A DNA stretch of 38,182 nt from Rhodospirillales bacterium 69-11 (GTDB lineage Bacteria; Pseudomonadota; Alphaproteobacteria; Acetobacterales; Acetobacteraceae). Below, piece by piece: positions 22,276 to 31,899 of the stretch. Position 1 is the first letter of the stretch; each line of letters begins with the position of its first letter. Location of the stretch: positions 87,217 through 125,398 of the forward strand of contig MKTV01000038.1 in the NCBI GenBank assembly GCA_001898425.1. The letters are read 5' to 3'. A program made the position numbers and the translations under genes. The notes below the pieces were generated by a model that was not told the DNA's origin, did not search any database, and saw only the letters and a list, made by a program, of their open reading frames with translations.

Positions 22276-23508
22276 TCAGCGCTTCGTCACCAACGGGCAG
22301 CGCGACTCGGACAGCGGCTGGAAGGCATGGTCGCCGGGGATCGTGGCGACGAGCTTGTAGAGGTCCCACGGACCCTTCGACTCCGCCGGCGTCTTCACCT
22401 GGTAGAGGTGCATGTCGTGCACCATCAGCCCGTCCGCGCGGATGTGGCCGTCATGCGCGAAGAAGTCGTGGATCGGCATCTCGCGCATCTTGGTCATCAC
22501 CGCCGCGGCGTCGGTGGTGCCCGCCGCCTGCACCGCCTGCAGGTAGTGCATCGTGCTGGAATAGGCGCCGGCCTGCAGCATGTTCGGCATCTTCTTCATC
22601 TTGTCGAAGAACCGCTTGGCGAAGGCGCGGGTCTGGTCGTCGGTGTCCCAGTAGAACGCGTCGCCCACCAGCATGCCCTGCGTGGCGTCGAGCCCGATCC
22701 CGTAGATGTCGTTGATGTTCGCCCCCAGGCTCGCGAGCTTCGCGCCGCTGCGGGTGATGCCGAACTCCGCCGCCTGCTTCACCGAGTTGATGAGGTCGGC
22801 GCCCGCATTCGCCAGTCCGATCACCTGGGCGCCCGATTGCTGCGCCTGCAGCAGGAAGGAGGAGAAGTCGGACGTGTTGATCGGCGCCTTGGCGTCGCCC
22901 AGCACCTTCCCGCCATTCGCCTTCACCACGGAGGCGCTGTCGGATTCGAGCTGGTGCCCGAACGTGTAGTCGGCCGTGAGGTAGTACCAGCTCTTGCCGC
23001 CCTGCTCCATCACGGCCTTGGTCACCGCGTGGGAGGTGGCATAGGTGTTGTAGGTGTAGTGGACGGTGTAGGCGTTGCACGCCTCGTTGGTGATCGAGGA
23101 CGCGCCGGGCCCGTTCAGGATCACGATCCGATGCCGCAGGTTGCCGACGTTCATCACCGCGAGCGCGGGGGAGGACGCGGCCACGTCCATCAGCGCGACG
23201 ACGTTCTCGGTATCGAACCAGCGGGTGGCGATGCCGGCGGCCACGTCGGCCTTGGTCTGGTGATCCGCGACCAGAAGCTCGATCGGGCGGCCCAGCACCT
23301 TGCCGCCGAAATCCTCGATGGCCATCCGCCCGGCGGTCTCGGTGCCGGGCCCGGTCACGTCGGCGTAGAGGCTGCCCATGTCGAGGATCATCCCGAGGCG
23401 CACGGGATCGTTGGATTGGGCGACGGCCTTCGGCGCGGTGACGGTGACGCAGGCGAGGGCGGCGAGCGACAGGCAGGAGAGCAGGGCGGTCCTGGACAGG
23501 CGGGTCAT
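22276..23508 (-). CDS. ABC transporter substrate-binding protein, branched-chain amino acid type
   Basis: This is a 410-residue periplasmic binding protein of the Leu/Ile/Val (family 6-type) class. A Sec signal peptide covers about the first 31 residues (M-T-R-L-S-R, a hydrophobic stretch, then A-V-A-Q-S). The mature start P-V-R-L-G-M-I-L-D-M, W-Y-Y-L-T-A-D-Y-T-F-G-H-Q-L-E and a terminal R-C-P-L-V are typical. GAGGAAA before the ATG is a clear ribosome-binding site. It stands alone: no permease or ATPase genes adjoin, the flagellar operon ends upstream of it, and a convergent GntR gene lies downstream. It may serve a distant transporter. The ligand could be an aromatic or aliphatic acid as well as an amino acid. 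Confidence 0.9.
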   Translation of the reverse strand: MTRLSRTALLSCLSLAALACVTVTAPKAVAQSNDPVRLGMILDMGSLYADVTGPGTETAGRMAIEDFGGKVLGRPIELLVADHQTKADVAAGIATRWFDTENVVALMDVAASSPALAVMNVGNLRHRIVILNGPGASSITNEACNAYTVHYTYNTYATSHAVTKAVMEQGGKSWYYLTADYTFGHQLESDSASVVKANGGKVLGDAKAPINTSDFSSFLLQAQQSGAQVIGLANAGADLINSVKQAAEFGITRSGAKLASLGANINDIYGIGLDATQGMLVGDAFYWDTDDQTRAFAKRFFDKMKKMPNMLQAGAYSSTMHYLQAVQAAGTTDAAAVMTKMREMPIHDFFAHDGHIRADGLMVHDMHLYQVKTPAESKGPWDLYKLVATIPGDHAFQPLSESRCPLVTKR

Positions 23509-23522
23509 GACGTTTCCTCGTC

Positions 23523-23542
23523 GCGTGCCGCGAGTGGCACGC
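23523..23542 (-). promoter_or_regulatory. hairpin or operator in the leader of the ABC binding-protein gene
   Basis: Perfect inverted repeat GCGTGCC (23523-23529) / GGCACGC (23536-23542) with a 6-base loop, centred about 25 bases upstream of the start codon and just ahead of the ribosome-binding site. It could be a protein-binding site or an mRNA hairpin. The sequence does not decide which. Confidence 0.35.
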
Positions 23543-23635
23543 TTCTTCACGGCGGGGCGTACCCGCCTCCCATGGAGGGAGCAAGTGCCAGGGGTCCGGC
23601 GGCGCAGACACGATGTCCGGCGATTCCGGCCGATC

Positions 23636-23830
23636 GTGACGCTGCCGGGGTGTGACGTTGCCGGGGCGGGGCGTTGCTGGGCGTGACGTTGCCGGGCGGG
23701 GCGTTGCCGGGGCGGGGCGTTGCTGGGGCAGGGCGTTGCCGGGGCGTCACGTTGCCGGCGGGCGGCGTTGCCGTGCCGTGGCGGGACGTGCCGTGCCGTG
23801 GCGTACCGCGGCGGGGCGTGCCGCGGTGTG
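23636..23830. repeat. GC-rich minisatellite in the flhG to binding-protein gap
   Basis: The 361-bp gap 23509-23869 is the only one over 300 bases. More than half of it is a degenerate tandem array with a unit of about 16 bp and consensus GGCGTTGCCGGGGCGG, eight to nine copies from about 23636 to 23775. Two GTGCCGTGCCGTGGCG-like units and a GCGGGGCGTGCCGCGG segment follow. Some units begin TGACGTTG or TCACGTTG instead of GGCGTTG. The array has no unique spacers, so it is not CRISPR. The remainder of the gap holds the leader hairpin and nothing else I recognise. Confidence 0.75.
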
Positions 23831-23869
23831 ATGGAGAGGGACGGTGGCGCCCTGCCGCGACCTCTGGGG

Positions 23870-24625
23870 CTATGCCGCGACCTTCTGCGACAAACCGGCG
23901 GCGATCGCCTCCACGTCCATCGCGGCCTGGCAGGTCGGGTGGCGCACGAGCAGCAGCGCCTGCCGGCGGATCGCGTCGCGCACCCGATCGTCCCGCCGGA
24001 CGATCCCGGCCAGCGGCGGATCGAGCCGCAGGAAGCTCGTGCAGGCGCGCCGCAGCGTCTCGTAGGTCCGCATGCCCGCGGCGTGGGTCGCCGCCTGGTT
24101 GACCAGGATGCGCGCATCCCCGGCGCGGGTGTCGCTCGCGTAGAGTTTCAGCACGGCATAGGCGTCGGTGAGGCTCGTGGGCTCCTCCGTCGCGACGGTC
24201 AGCAGCATGTCGGCGGCGGCGGCCATGCGGCGCACGCCGCGCTCCAGGCCGGCGCCGAGATCGAGCAGCACCGTGTCGTATCCGGCAGCGTCGCGGAGCA
24301 GCGCGAGGATCCGCTCGACGGCGGCGGGGTCCAGGCCCGACAGGCTGCCCGAGCCGGAAATGCCGGCCAGGATATCGAACCCGCCCTCCGGATGCCGCAT
24401 GACGGCCTCCGCCAGCGGGACGCGGCCGGTGAGCAGGGCGCCCAGATCGTGGTTCGGGGTCAGTCCCAGCTGGACGTCGACATTGGCGAGGCCGAGATCG
24501 CCGTCGAACAGCAGGACGGAGTCGCGGCGCGCGGCCAGTGCATGCGCGAGGGTGATGGCGACCCAGGTCTTGCCGACTCCCCCCTTGCCGGATGCGATGG
24601 CGATCAGGCGCGGTCTATTCGGCAT
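23870..24625 (-). CDS. flhG: flagellar number regulator FlhG (MinD/ParA-like ATPase)
   Basis: This 251-residue SIMIBI ATPase has the deviant Walker A G-K-G-G-V-G-K-T (13-20), D-G-D-L-G-L-A-N-V-D-V-Q-L-G-L (41-55) and a later L-L-D-L-G-A-G-L. The last replaces the more usual L-I-D-T-A-A/G-G. FlhG (FleN/YlxH) controls the number of flagella by acting with FlhF and the switch proteins. The gene overlaps flhF by 11 bp and is the last of the flagellar operon. Its length is at the short end for the family, and the C-terminal membrane-targeting helix is not obvious. A general MinD-like protein is less likely given the position. Confidence 0.88.
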   Translation of the reverse strand: MPNRPRLIAIASGKGGVGKTWVAITLAHALAARRDSVLLFDGDLGLANVDVQLGLTPNHDLGALLTGRVPLAEAVMRHPEGGFDILAGISGSGSLSGLDPAAVERILALLRDAAGYDTVLLDLGAGLERGVRRMAAAADMLLTVATEEPTSLTDAYAVLKLYASDTRAGDARILVNQAATHAAGMRTYETLRRACTSFLRLDPPLAGIVRRDDRVRDAIRRQALLLVRHPTCQAAMDVEAIAAGLSQKVAA

Positions 24626-25778
24626 GACGGATATCCTGAGACATGCGCGCCGCGGCGGGCCGGAGCGTGCTGGCTTGGGTCGGCCGTTCGGCCGGAGCAG
24701 GCCGGTTCGGCTGGCCGGAGGGCGGCGACCCGGTCGGGGCAAGCCGATCCGCCGATCCCGACCGGAGGGTGGAGGCCCAGGGAACCGGGCGCGCCGCCGC
24801 TGCGGGCGAAGGGCCCATACCCCCAAGCATCGACGAGCCGCTCGGCGGCGCGGCGGGGGGATCCGCTCGTGTGGGCCGGCGCGCCGCCGCTGCGGGTGCG
24901 GGCATCAGCCGTTCCTCCATCCGGCGGGCGAGTTCGCGCGGCGTCAGGGGCACCAGCCCGTCCGCGGCGCCGGGACCGATGCCGGCCTCGACCAGCGTCA
25001 GCGGCGCCGCGGCGGCGGCGGCCAGCAAGCCGCCGAAGCGCCGGGCGAGGTCGAGCCGCGTGCCCACGAGCCATTGCGCCCCCTGCGCGGCATAGGCGCG
25101 GGCGAGGTCCGCGGCCTCCTCCACCTGCAGGCCGGCGGGCAGGACCAGCGCGATCGTGCCGTCCGCCGCCGCGGCCAGCGCGCGCAGCTCCTCCATCTGT
25201 CCGCGGTCGAACGCATCCGACCCGGGGCAGTCGATCAGCACGGGGGTGCCCGTCGCGCGGCGGGCGAGGGCACGGCCCAGGGTCACCGGATGGCTCGCGA
25301 CGATCAGGGTGAGGCCCAGCAGGCGGGTGAACGCGGCGAGCTGCTCCGTCGCGCCGGCGCGCTTGCCGTCGGCGGTGATCACCATCGGCGCCACCCCGGC
25401 CAGCACGAGCCGGGTGGCGAGGCGCGCGACGGTCAGGGTCTTGCCGGCGCCCGGCATGCCCGCCAGCAGGAGGGGCCGCGACTCCCCGGACAGCGTGAGC
25501 TCGCCGAACGGCAGCGCGCGCCCCAGGGCCTCGTCGAGCGGTCTCCGGACCAGTGCGCCGTGAAGCATCGGCGGCACGCCATGAAACGCGAGCAGTTCGG
25601 CGCGTCCCGGTTCCTCCGCCGGGAGTGGCGCGGTGGCCGCCGGCTCCAGCGCGGCGGTGATCTCCACGCCCTCCTGCACCGGGCGGCTGCCGAGGATCAG
25701 CGCGTCGTTCCCCAGTTCGGCGCGGACCCGCGCCATGGCGTCCGCCATGTTCGCTGCGCGGAAGAGCTTCAGCCGCAT
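24615..25778 (-). CDS. flhF: flagellar placement GTPase FlhF, divergent, with long disordered tail
   Basis: This 387-residue protein begins M-R-L-K-L-F-R-A-A-N-M-A-D-A-M, the usual FlhF start, and has the SRP-type GTPase core: Walker A G-M-P-G-A-G-K-T (107-114) and T-A-D-G-K-R-A-G-A-T-E-Q-L. Motif G3 reads D-C-P-G (183-186) where D-T-A-G is usual, and G4 reads T-R-L-D (240-243) where T-K-x-D is usual, so nucleotide handling may be altered. After about residue 293 there is a Pro/Ala/Ser/Arg-rich tail of about 95 residues, absent from typical FlhF, in which A-S-T-L-R appears twice. It overlaps flhG and lies 240 bp downstream of flhA. FlhF recruits the first basal-body parts to the cell pole. 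Confidence 0.88.
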   Translation of the reverse strand: MRLKLFRAANMADAMARVRAELGNDALILGSRPVQEGVEITAALEPAATAPLPAEEPGRAELLAFHGVPPMLHGALVRRPLDEALGRALPFGELTLSGESRPLLLAGMPGAGKTLTVARLATRLVLAGVAPMVITADGKRAGATEQLAAFTRLLGLTLIVASHPVTLGRALARRATGTPVLIDCPGSDAFDRGQMEELRALAAAADGTIALVLPAGLQVEEAADLARAYAAQGAQWLVGTRLDLARRFGGLLAAAAAAPLTLVEAGIGPGAADGLVPLTPRELARRMEERLMPAPAAAARRPTRADPPAAPPSGSSMLGGMGPSPAAAARPVPWASTLRSGSADRLAPTGSPPSGQPNRPAPAERPTQASTLRPAAARMSQDIRHAE

Positions 25779-25960
25779 CGAAGGCCAGGGAGATATGACA
25801 CGCGACGGACCACGATTGCCGTGGTCTCCGTTTTACGCGCGGACCGGTGAACAGGAGATTGATGGGACGGCGCGGCGGGGGCGCATCGCAGCGTCGGCGC
25901 GAGGGCGCGCCTGCCGCGGCTTCGAAGCGGCGATGCTGACACGGCATCAGATGAGCGCCG

Positions 25961-26020
25961 GCGGTCGTATGCAGCGGACCCGGATCGGGACCAGCGGTCG
26001 TGTGGCAGCGGGACCGGATC
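25961..26020. repeat. 33-bp direct repeat reaching the flhA stop codon
   Basis: GCGGTCGTATGCAGCGGACC plus CGGATC (25961-25986) and a diverged copy, GCGGTCGTGTGGCAGCGGGA plus CCGGATC (25994-26020), stand in tandem. The second copy runs into the flhA stop codon (26019-26021), so the duplication starts at the 3' end of flhA. It is part of the 240-bp flhA-flhF gap. An inverted repeat GACCACG / CGTGGTC (25808-25826) just upstream of flhF is the only other structure I see there. Confidence 0.5.
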
Positions 26021-28109
26021 AGATCGTGCCGACGGTGCGGATGCGGGCGCGGGGGAAGATCTCCGCCTGGGCGAGCACCGGCGTGTTCGGGCGGATGCGT
26101 TCCACGATGGCGCGGACATGGAAGCGGATCGTGCCGGAGGTCAGCAGCACCGGCGTCTCCCCGCCCGCGGCGGCGGCATCGAACACCAGCCGCATGCGCT
26201 GCATGAATTCCTGCAGCCTGGTGGGCGCCATCGCGAGCTGCCGGTCCTCCGGCGGGCCGGCGAGGGATTCGGCGAATGCGGCCTCCCACTCGGGCGACAA
26301 CGTCACCAGCGGGATGTAGCCCGCGCCGCTCGTGTAGGAGTCGCTCAGTTGCCGCGCGAGCCGCGCCCGCACATGCGCGACGATCGCGGGGATAACGCGA
26401 TTGGCGGCGCCGCAGGCTTCCTGGATGCCTTCCAGGATCGTCGGCAGGTCGCGGATCGAGACGCGTTCCGCGAGCAGCATCTGCAGCACGCGCTGCACGC
26501 CACCCACCGTGATCTGCGCCGGCACGAGATCGGCGACGAGCTTGTGCTGCTCGCGCGGCAGCTCGTCGAGCAGCTTCTGCGTCTCGGCGTAGGAGAGGAG
26601 TTCGGCGACGTTCTCGCGCACCACCTCGGTGAGGTGGGTGGTCAGCACGCTGGGCGGATCCACCACGGTGCAGCCGAGGAACACCGCCTCGTCGCGCGTT
26701 TCCTGCGCGATCCACAGGGCGGGCAGGCCGAAGGCCGGCTCCTTCGTGGGCTCGCCGGCGAGCGGGGGCGTGCCGCCCTTCGGGTCCATCGCCAGCAGCA
26801 TGGTGGGCCGCAGCTCGCCCTTCCCGGCCTCGATCTCCTTGATGCGGATCACGTAGCCGTCGGCCGGCAGCTGCATGTTGTCCTGGATGCGTACGGGCGG
26901 GAGGACGAACCCCATCTCGGCCGCGATGGCGCGGCGCAGGCCCTTGATCTGGTCCGTCAGGCGCGGCGTGTCGCCGCCGGCGAGCGCCAGCAGCCCGTAG
27001 CCGAGCTCCACCCGCAGCATGTCCATGCGCAGCGCGTCGGCGATCGGCGGCTCCCCCGGCGCGGGCGGCGGTGGGTCGAGGTCGGCGAGGGGAGGCGGGT
27101 TCTTGTGGCGCAGCCACGCCCCGCCGCCCGCAAGCCCGGCCAGCGCGAGGAAGGGCAGGGTCGGCAGGCCGGGCATCAGCGCCAGCACGCCGGCCGCACC
27201 GGCCGCCATCGCGAGCGGCTTCGGGTTGCCGCCGAGCTGCCGCATCAGCGCGGCGTCGGCGGTGCCTTCCATGCCGCCCTTGGTCACCACGATGCCGGCA
27301 GCGGTGGAGACGAGCAGGGCGGGGATCTGCGACACCAACCCGTCGCCGGCGGTCAGGGTGGTGAACGTCGCGGCCGCGTCGCCGAACGCCATCCCGTGCC
27401 GCACCACGCCGATCGCGAGGCCGCCCAGGATGTTGATGCCGGTGATGATCAGCGCCGCGATCGCATCGCCGCGGACGAACTTCGCCGCACCGTCCATGGC
27501 GCCGTAGAAGCCACTCTCCTCCTCCAGCTCCTTGCGGCGGCGGCGCGCCTGCTTTTCGTCGATCAGCCCGGCCGAGAGGTCGGCGTCGATCGCCATCTGC
27601 TTGCCGGGCATCGCGTCCAGGCTGAACCGCGCCGCGACTTCGGCGATGCGGCCGGAGCCCTTGGTGATGACCATGAAGTTCACCACCAGCAGGATGGAGA
27701 ACAGGATCAGCCCGATCACCACGTCGCCGCCCATCAGGAAGCCGCCGAAGGCCGCGACGACGTGACCGGCGGCGAGCGGACCCTCGTTGCCGTGCGACAG
27801 GATCAGCCGCGTGGTGGCGACGTTCAGCGACAGGCGCAGCAGCGTGGTCAGCAGCAGCAGGGTCGGGAAGCTGGTGAAGTCGAGCGGGCGCTGCAGGAAC
27901 AGCGCCACCATCAGCACCAGCACGGAGGCGGTGATCGACAGCGCGAGGCCGAGGTCGAGCAGCAGCGTCGGCAGCGGCAGGATCAGCACCGAGAGCAGCG
28001 CGACCACGCCGAGGGCCAAGCCCACGTCGCTGCCGGGCGTCCATCGGCGCGCGTGTCCGCCGAGCAGGCTGAGGCGGGCGGTGACCGTGCTGCCGAGGGG
28101 GCCTGCCAT
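26019..28109 (-). CDS. flhA: flagellar type III export gate protein FlhA
   Basis: This 696-residue inner-membrane protein has about eight hydrophobic segments in its first half (from about residue 30) and a cytoplasmic domain in its second half that docks export substrates and chaperones. The FHIPEP-family signature is clear: R-F-S-L-D-A-M-P-G-K-Q-M-A-I-D-A-D-L (161-178), followed by a charged R-R-R-R-K-E-L-E-E-E-S-G-F-Y-G-A-M-D-G-A. Length is normal. It begins 5 bp after the flbD stop codon and is in the flagellar operon. A virulence-type homologue (SctV) is unlikely in this setting. Confidence 0.96.
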   Translation of the reverse strand: MAGPLGSTVTARLSLLGGHARRWTPGSDVGLALGVVALLSVLILPLPTLLLDLGLALSITASVLVLMVALFLQRPLDFTSFPTLLLLTTLLRLSLNVATTRLILSHGNEGPLAAGHVVAAFGGFLMGGDVVIGLILFSILLVVNFMVITKGSGRIAEVAARFSLDAMPGKQMAIDADLSAGLIDEKQARRRRKELEEESGFYGAMDGAAKFVRGDAIAALIITGINILGGLAIGVVRHGMAFGDAAATFTTLTAGDGLVSQIPALLVSTAAGIVVTKGGMEGTADAALMRQLGGNPKPLAMAAGAAGVLALMPGLPTLPFLALAGLAGGGAWLRHKNPPPLADLDPPPPAPGEPPIADALRMDMLRVELGYGLLALAGGDTPRLTDQIKGLRRAIAAEMGFVLPPVRIQDNMQLPADGYVIRIKEIEAGKGELRPTMLLAMDPKGGTPPLAGEPTKEPAFGLPALWIAQETRDEAVFLGCTVVDPPSVLTTHLTEVVRENVAELLSYAETQKLLDELPREQHKLVADLVPAQITVGGVQRVLQMLLAERVSIRDLPTILEGIQEACGAANRVIPAIVAHVRARLARQLSDSYTSGAGYIPLVTLSPEWEAAFAESLAGPPEDRQLAMAPTRLQEFMQRMRLVFDAAAAGGETPVLLTSGTIRFHVRAIVERIRPNTPVLAQAEIFPRARIRTVGTI

Positions 28110-28114
28110 GCGGG

Positions 28115-29629
<1,515 letters not shown>

Positions 29630-29660
29630 GGTCGGGGATGTCCCGCGGGGAGGGCGGTCC

Positions 29661-29981
29661 TCATGGCGCGCGATCGGCCTTGACGATCTCGGTCATGGTC
29701 ACGCCGAGGCGGTTGTCGTCCACCATCACCACCTCGCCGCGCGCGACGAGCCGGTTGTTGACGTAGATGTCGATCGCTTCCCCGAGCTTGCGGTCGAGTT
29801 CCACCACCGCGCCGCGGCCCAGCTTCAGGAGCTGGCTCACCTGCATGGTGGACTTGCCCAGGACGGCGCTGACGGTGACCGGGATGTCGTAGACCGCCTC
29901 GAGCTCGCGGGCGGTGCGGGGACCGCTCGTGTCGGTCGGTTCGGACAGTTCCGCGAGTTCCATGTCGTTTTCAATAGCCAT
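29661..29981 (-). CDS. fliN: flagellar motor switch protein FliN
   Basis: This 106-residue protein is a single SpoA/FliN domain after an acidic N-terminal stretch of about 20 residues. The core reads V-Y-D-I-P-V-T-V-S-A-V-L-G, L-L-K-L-G-R-G-A-V-V-E-L-D, I-Y-V-N-N-R-L-V-A-R-G-E-V-V-M-V-D-D-N-R-L-G-V, all standard. It forms the lower ring of the switch complex with FliM and FliG and helps dock export chaperone complexes through FliH. The ATG overlaps the end of fliH by 11 bp, and flbD follows after 31 bp. No fliM is in the window. Confidence 0.95.
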   Translation of the reverse strand: MAIENDMELAELSEPTDTSGPRTARELEAVYDIPVTVSAVLGKSTMQVSQLLKLGRGAVVELDRKLGEAIDIYVNNRLVARGEVVMVDDNRLGVTMTEIVKADRAP

Positions 29982-30855
29982 GGGCGGGCTCCTTCACGCG
30001 GGGCAGGCCGGGTGCGTCGGGCCGGGGTGTCTCGGGCCGGAACGCTTCGGGCTGGGACGCACCCGGCCGGGATGGCGCGGGCGAGGCCGGGACGGCGGGC
30101 AGCAGCCCGGCCGGCGCGAGGATCGCCTCGATCTCCTGCCACAGGCGGGCGCCGTCCCGCGTCGCCTCCCCGGTCTCCCACGCGATGCGCACGTCGCCCG
30201 GGGCGATGCGTTCGTCCGCGGTGAGACGGATCCGCTCGCGGCACTCGGGATCGAGGTCGGCGAGCACCGCTTGCACCCCGTCCAGGGCCGCGGGCGCGAG
30301 TTGGATGGCGACGCGCGGTTCGGTCCGCACGGCGGGCAGGATGCGCTGCACCAGGCTCTCGACCTCCGCCGGCCCGAACCGCGCCGAAAAGCGGGGGAAG
30401 GCTGCGGCCAATCCGGCGAGCACTGTCTGGGCCACGCCCTCGGCGGCGGCGTCCGCGACCGCGTGCGCTGCCGCGGCCGCGTCCGCCAGGTGCCGTGCGA
30501 TGGCGGCGAGGGCCGCCTGCGCGGCGGCCGCCGCGTCCGCCTCCGCCGCGCGGCGTCCCGCATCTTCTCCCGCCGCGAACCCGTCCGCGCGGGCGGCGGC
30601 CAGATCGTCGGCGGTGAAGAGCTGGGGTGGCTCGACCGGCTCCGGCGCATGAAGCCGCTCCGTCGGATCGAACGGCTGCCCCGCTTCCGGCGGGTCGAGC
30701 GGATGCCGCGCCTGCGGCGGCGTGAACGGATACGGCGGTTCCGAGGCCGACACCCCGGAGGTGGTGGGTGCTTCCGCCCGCCGCGCCGGGGGCAGGTCGA
30801 AATCCTCCGCGAACAGGGCGGGCGCCAGGATGCGGCGGGCGAAGGGTGCGTTCAT
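29971..30855 (-). CDS. fliH: flagellar assembly protein FliH-like, export ATPase regulator
   Basis: This 294-residue protein is assigned mainly by position between fliG and fliN and by its build: a Pro-rich N-terminus (about 25-75), a long Ala-rich helical stretch (about 85-150: A-A-A-R-A-D-G-F-A-A-G-E-D-A-G-R-R-A-A-E), then a globular FliH/HrpE-like region (about 150-250) with V-E-S-L-V-Q-R-I-L-P-A-V and the D-E-R-I-A-P-G-D-V-R-I-A-W pattern. The A-x-x-x-G-rich helix fits the GxxxG-repeat helices of FliH. A Pro-rich tail of about 40 residues follows. FliH regulates the FliI ATPase and links it to the switch. Sequence conservation is low in this family, hence the lower confidence. Confidence 0.8.
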   Translation of the reverse strand: MNAPFARRILAPALFAEDFDLPPARRAEAPTTSGVSASEPPYPFTPPQARHPLDPPEAGQPFDPTERLHAPEPVEPPQLFTADDLAAARADGFAAGEDAGRRAAEADAAAAAQAALAAIARHLADAAAAAHAVADAAAEGVAQTVLAGLAAAFPRFSARFGPAEVESLVQRILPAVRTEPRVAIQLAPAALDGVQAVLADLDPECRERIRLTADERIAPGDVRIAWETGEATRDGARLWQEIEAILAPAGLLPAVPASPAPSRPGASQPEAFRPETPRPDAPGLPRVKEPAHGY

Positions 30856-30876
30856 GTCAGGCGGGGCTCCGGGGCA

Positions 30877-31899
30877 TCAGAAGACGAGCTCCTCGTCCTT
30901 GCCGCTGCTGATCTCGATCTGACCCTGGGCGGCGAGATCCTTGGCCATGCCGACGATGCTGGCCTGCGCCTCGTCCACGTCGCGGACGCGCACCGGTCCC
31001 AGCGCCTCCATGTCGTCCTTCAGCATCTTGGCGGCGCGTTCCGAGAGGTTCTTGAAGAACAGGTCCTTGATCTTGTCGGACGCCCCCTTCAGCGCGATCG
31101 GCAGCTTGTCCTTCTCCACGTTGCGCAGCAGCACCTGCACGGACGGGCCGGTCAGGCGCTGCAGGTCGTCGAAGGTGAACATCAGCGACTTGATGCGTTC
31201 GGCCGCCTCGCGCGAGCGCTCCTCGAGCCCGTTGATGAAGCGCGCCTCCGCCTGGCGGTCGAGGTTGTTGAAGATCTCCGCCATCATCTCGTGCGCGTCG
31301 CGGCGGGTGCTGCGCGCGAGGTTGGACATGAACTCCGACCGAAGCGTCTTCTCGACGCCGTCGAGCACTTCCTTCTGCACCGTCTCCATGCGCAGCATGC
31401 GCATCACGACTTCCATGGCGAAGCTGTCGGGCAGCAGCGAGAGCACGCGCGCCGCATGATCGGCGCGCACCTTGGACAGCACCACGGCGACGGTCTGCGG
31501 GTATTCGTTCTTCAGGTAGTTCGCGAGCACCTCTTCGTGGACGTTGCCCAGCTTGTCCCACATGGTGCGGCCGGCGGGGCCGCGGATCTCCTCCATGATC
31601 TGCGCCACCCGGTCGCGCGGCAGCGCCTTCATCAGCAGGTTCTCGGTGCTCTCGTAGCTGCCGACCAGGTTGCCGGTGGCGCCCAGGTTGTCGACGAACT
31701 CGCTGCACAGGCGCTCGACGACCTCGGCCCGCACGGCGCCCAGCTGCGCCATCGCGGAAGAGATGTCCTTGATCTCGTCCTCGTGCATCATGGCGAAGAG
31801 GCGGGAGCAGTGCTCTTCGCCCAGGGTCAGCATCAGGATGGCCGCCTTCTGCGAGCCCTTCAGGCTGCGGTAGTCCTCGGAGCTGGCGAGCTCAGCCAT
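30877..31899 (-). CDS. fliG: flagellar motor switch protein FliG
   Basis: This 340-residue switch protein of normal length has three visible parts. The N-terminal domain binds FliF ([15 protein letters not shown]). The middle domain includes [32 protein letters not shown] and the [12 protein letters not shown] helix-turn of the EHPQR-like motif. The C-terminal domain carries the torque helix region ([15 protein letters not shown]). It overlaps fliF by 8 bp, the usual coupling that keeps the two ring proteins in proportion. fliH follows after 21 bp. Confidence 0.96.
   Translation of the reverse strand: MAELASSEDYRSLKGSQKAAILMLTLGEEHCSRLFAMMHEDEIKDISSAMAQLGAVRAEVVERLCSEFVDNLGATGNLVGSYESTENLLMKALPRDRVAQIMEEIRGPAGRTMWDKLGNVHEEVLANYLKNEYPQTVAVVLSKVRADHAARVLSLLPDSFAMEVVMRMLRMETVQKEVLDGVEKTLRSEFMSNLARSTRRDAHEMMAEIFNNLDRQAEARFINGLEERSREAAERIKSLMFTFDDLQRLTGPSVQVLLRNVEKDKLPIALKGASDKIKDLFFKNLSERAAKMLKDDMEALGPVRVRDVDEAQASIVGMAKDLAAQGQIEISSGKDEELVF

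Noticed and set aside
23636-23830. Repeats considered as a CRISPR array
   Set aside because: The units are contiguous and degenerate, about 16 bp, with no unique spacers, and no cas genes are present.
25862-25939. 25-codon plus-strand ORF with AGGAG before its ATG between flhF and flhA
   Set aside because: The ribosome-binding site is good, but the peptide is almost all Arg, Gly, Ala and Ser and runs against the operon; likely chance. Conservation in relatives would change this view.
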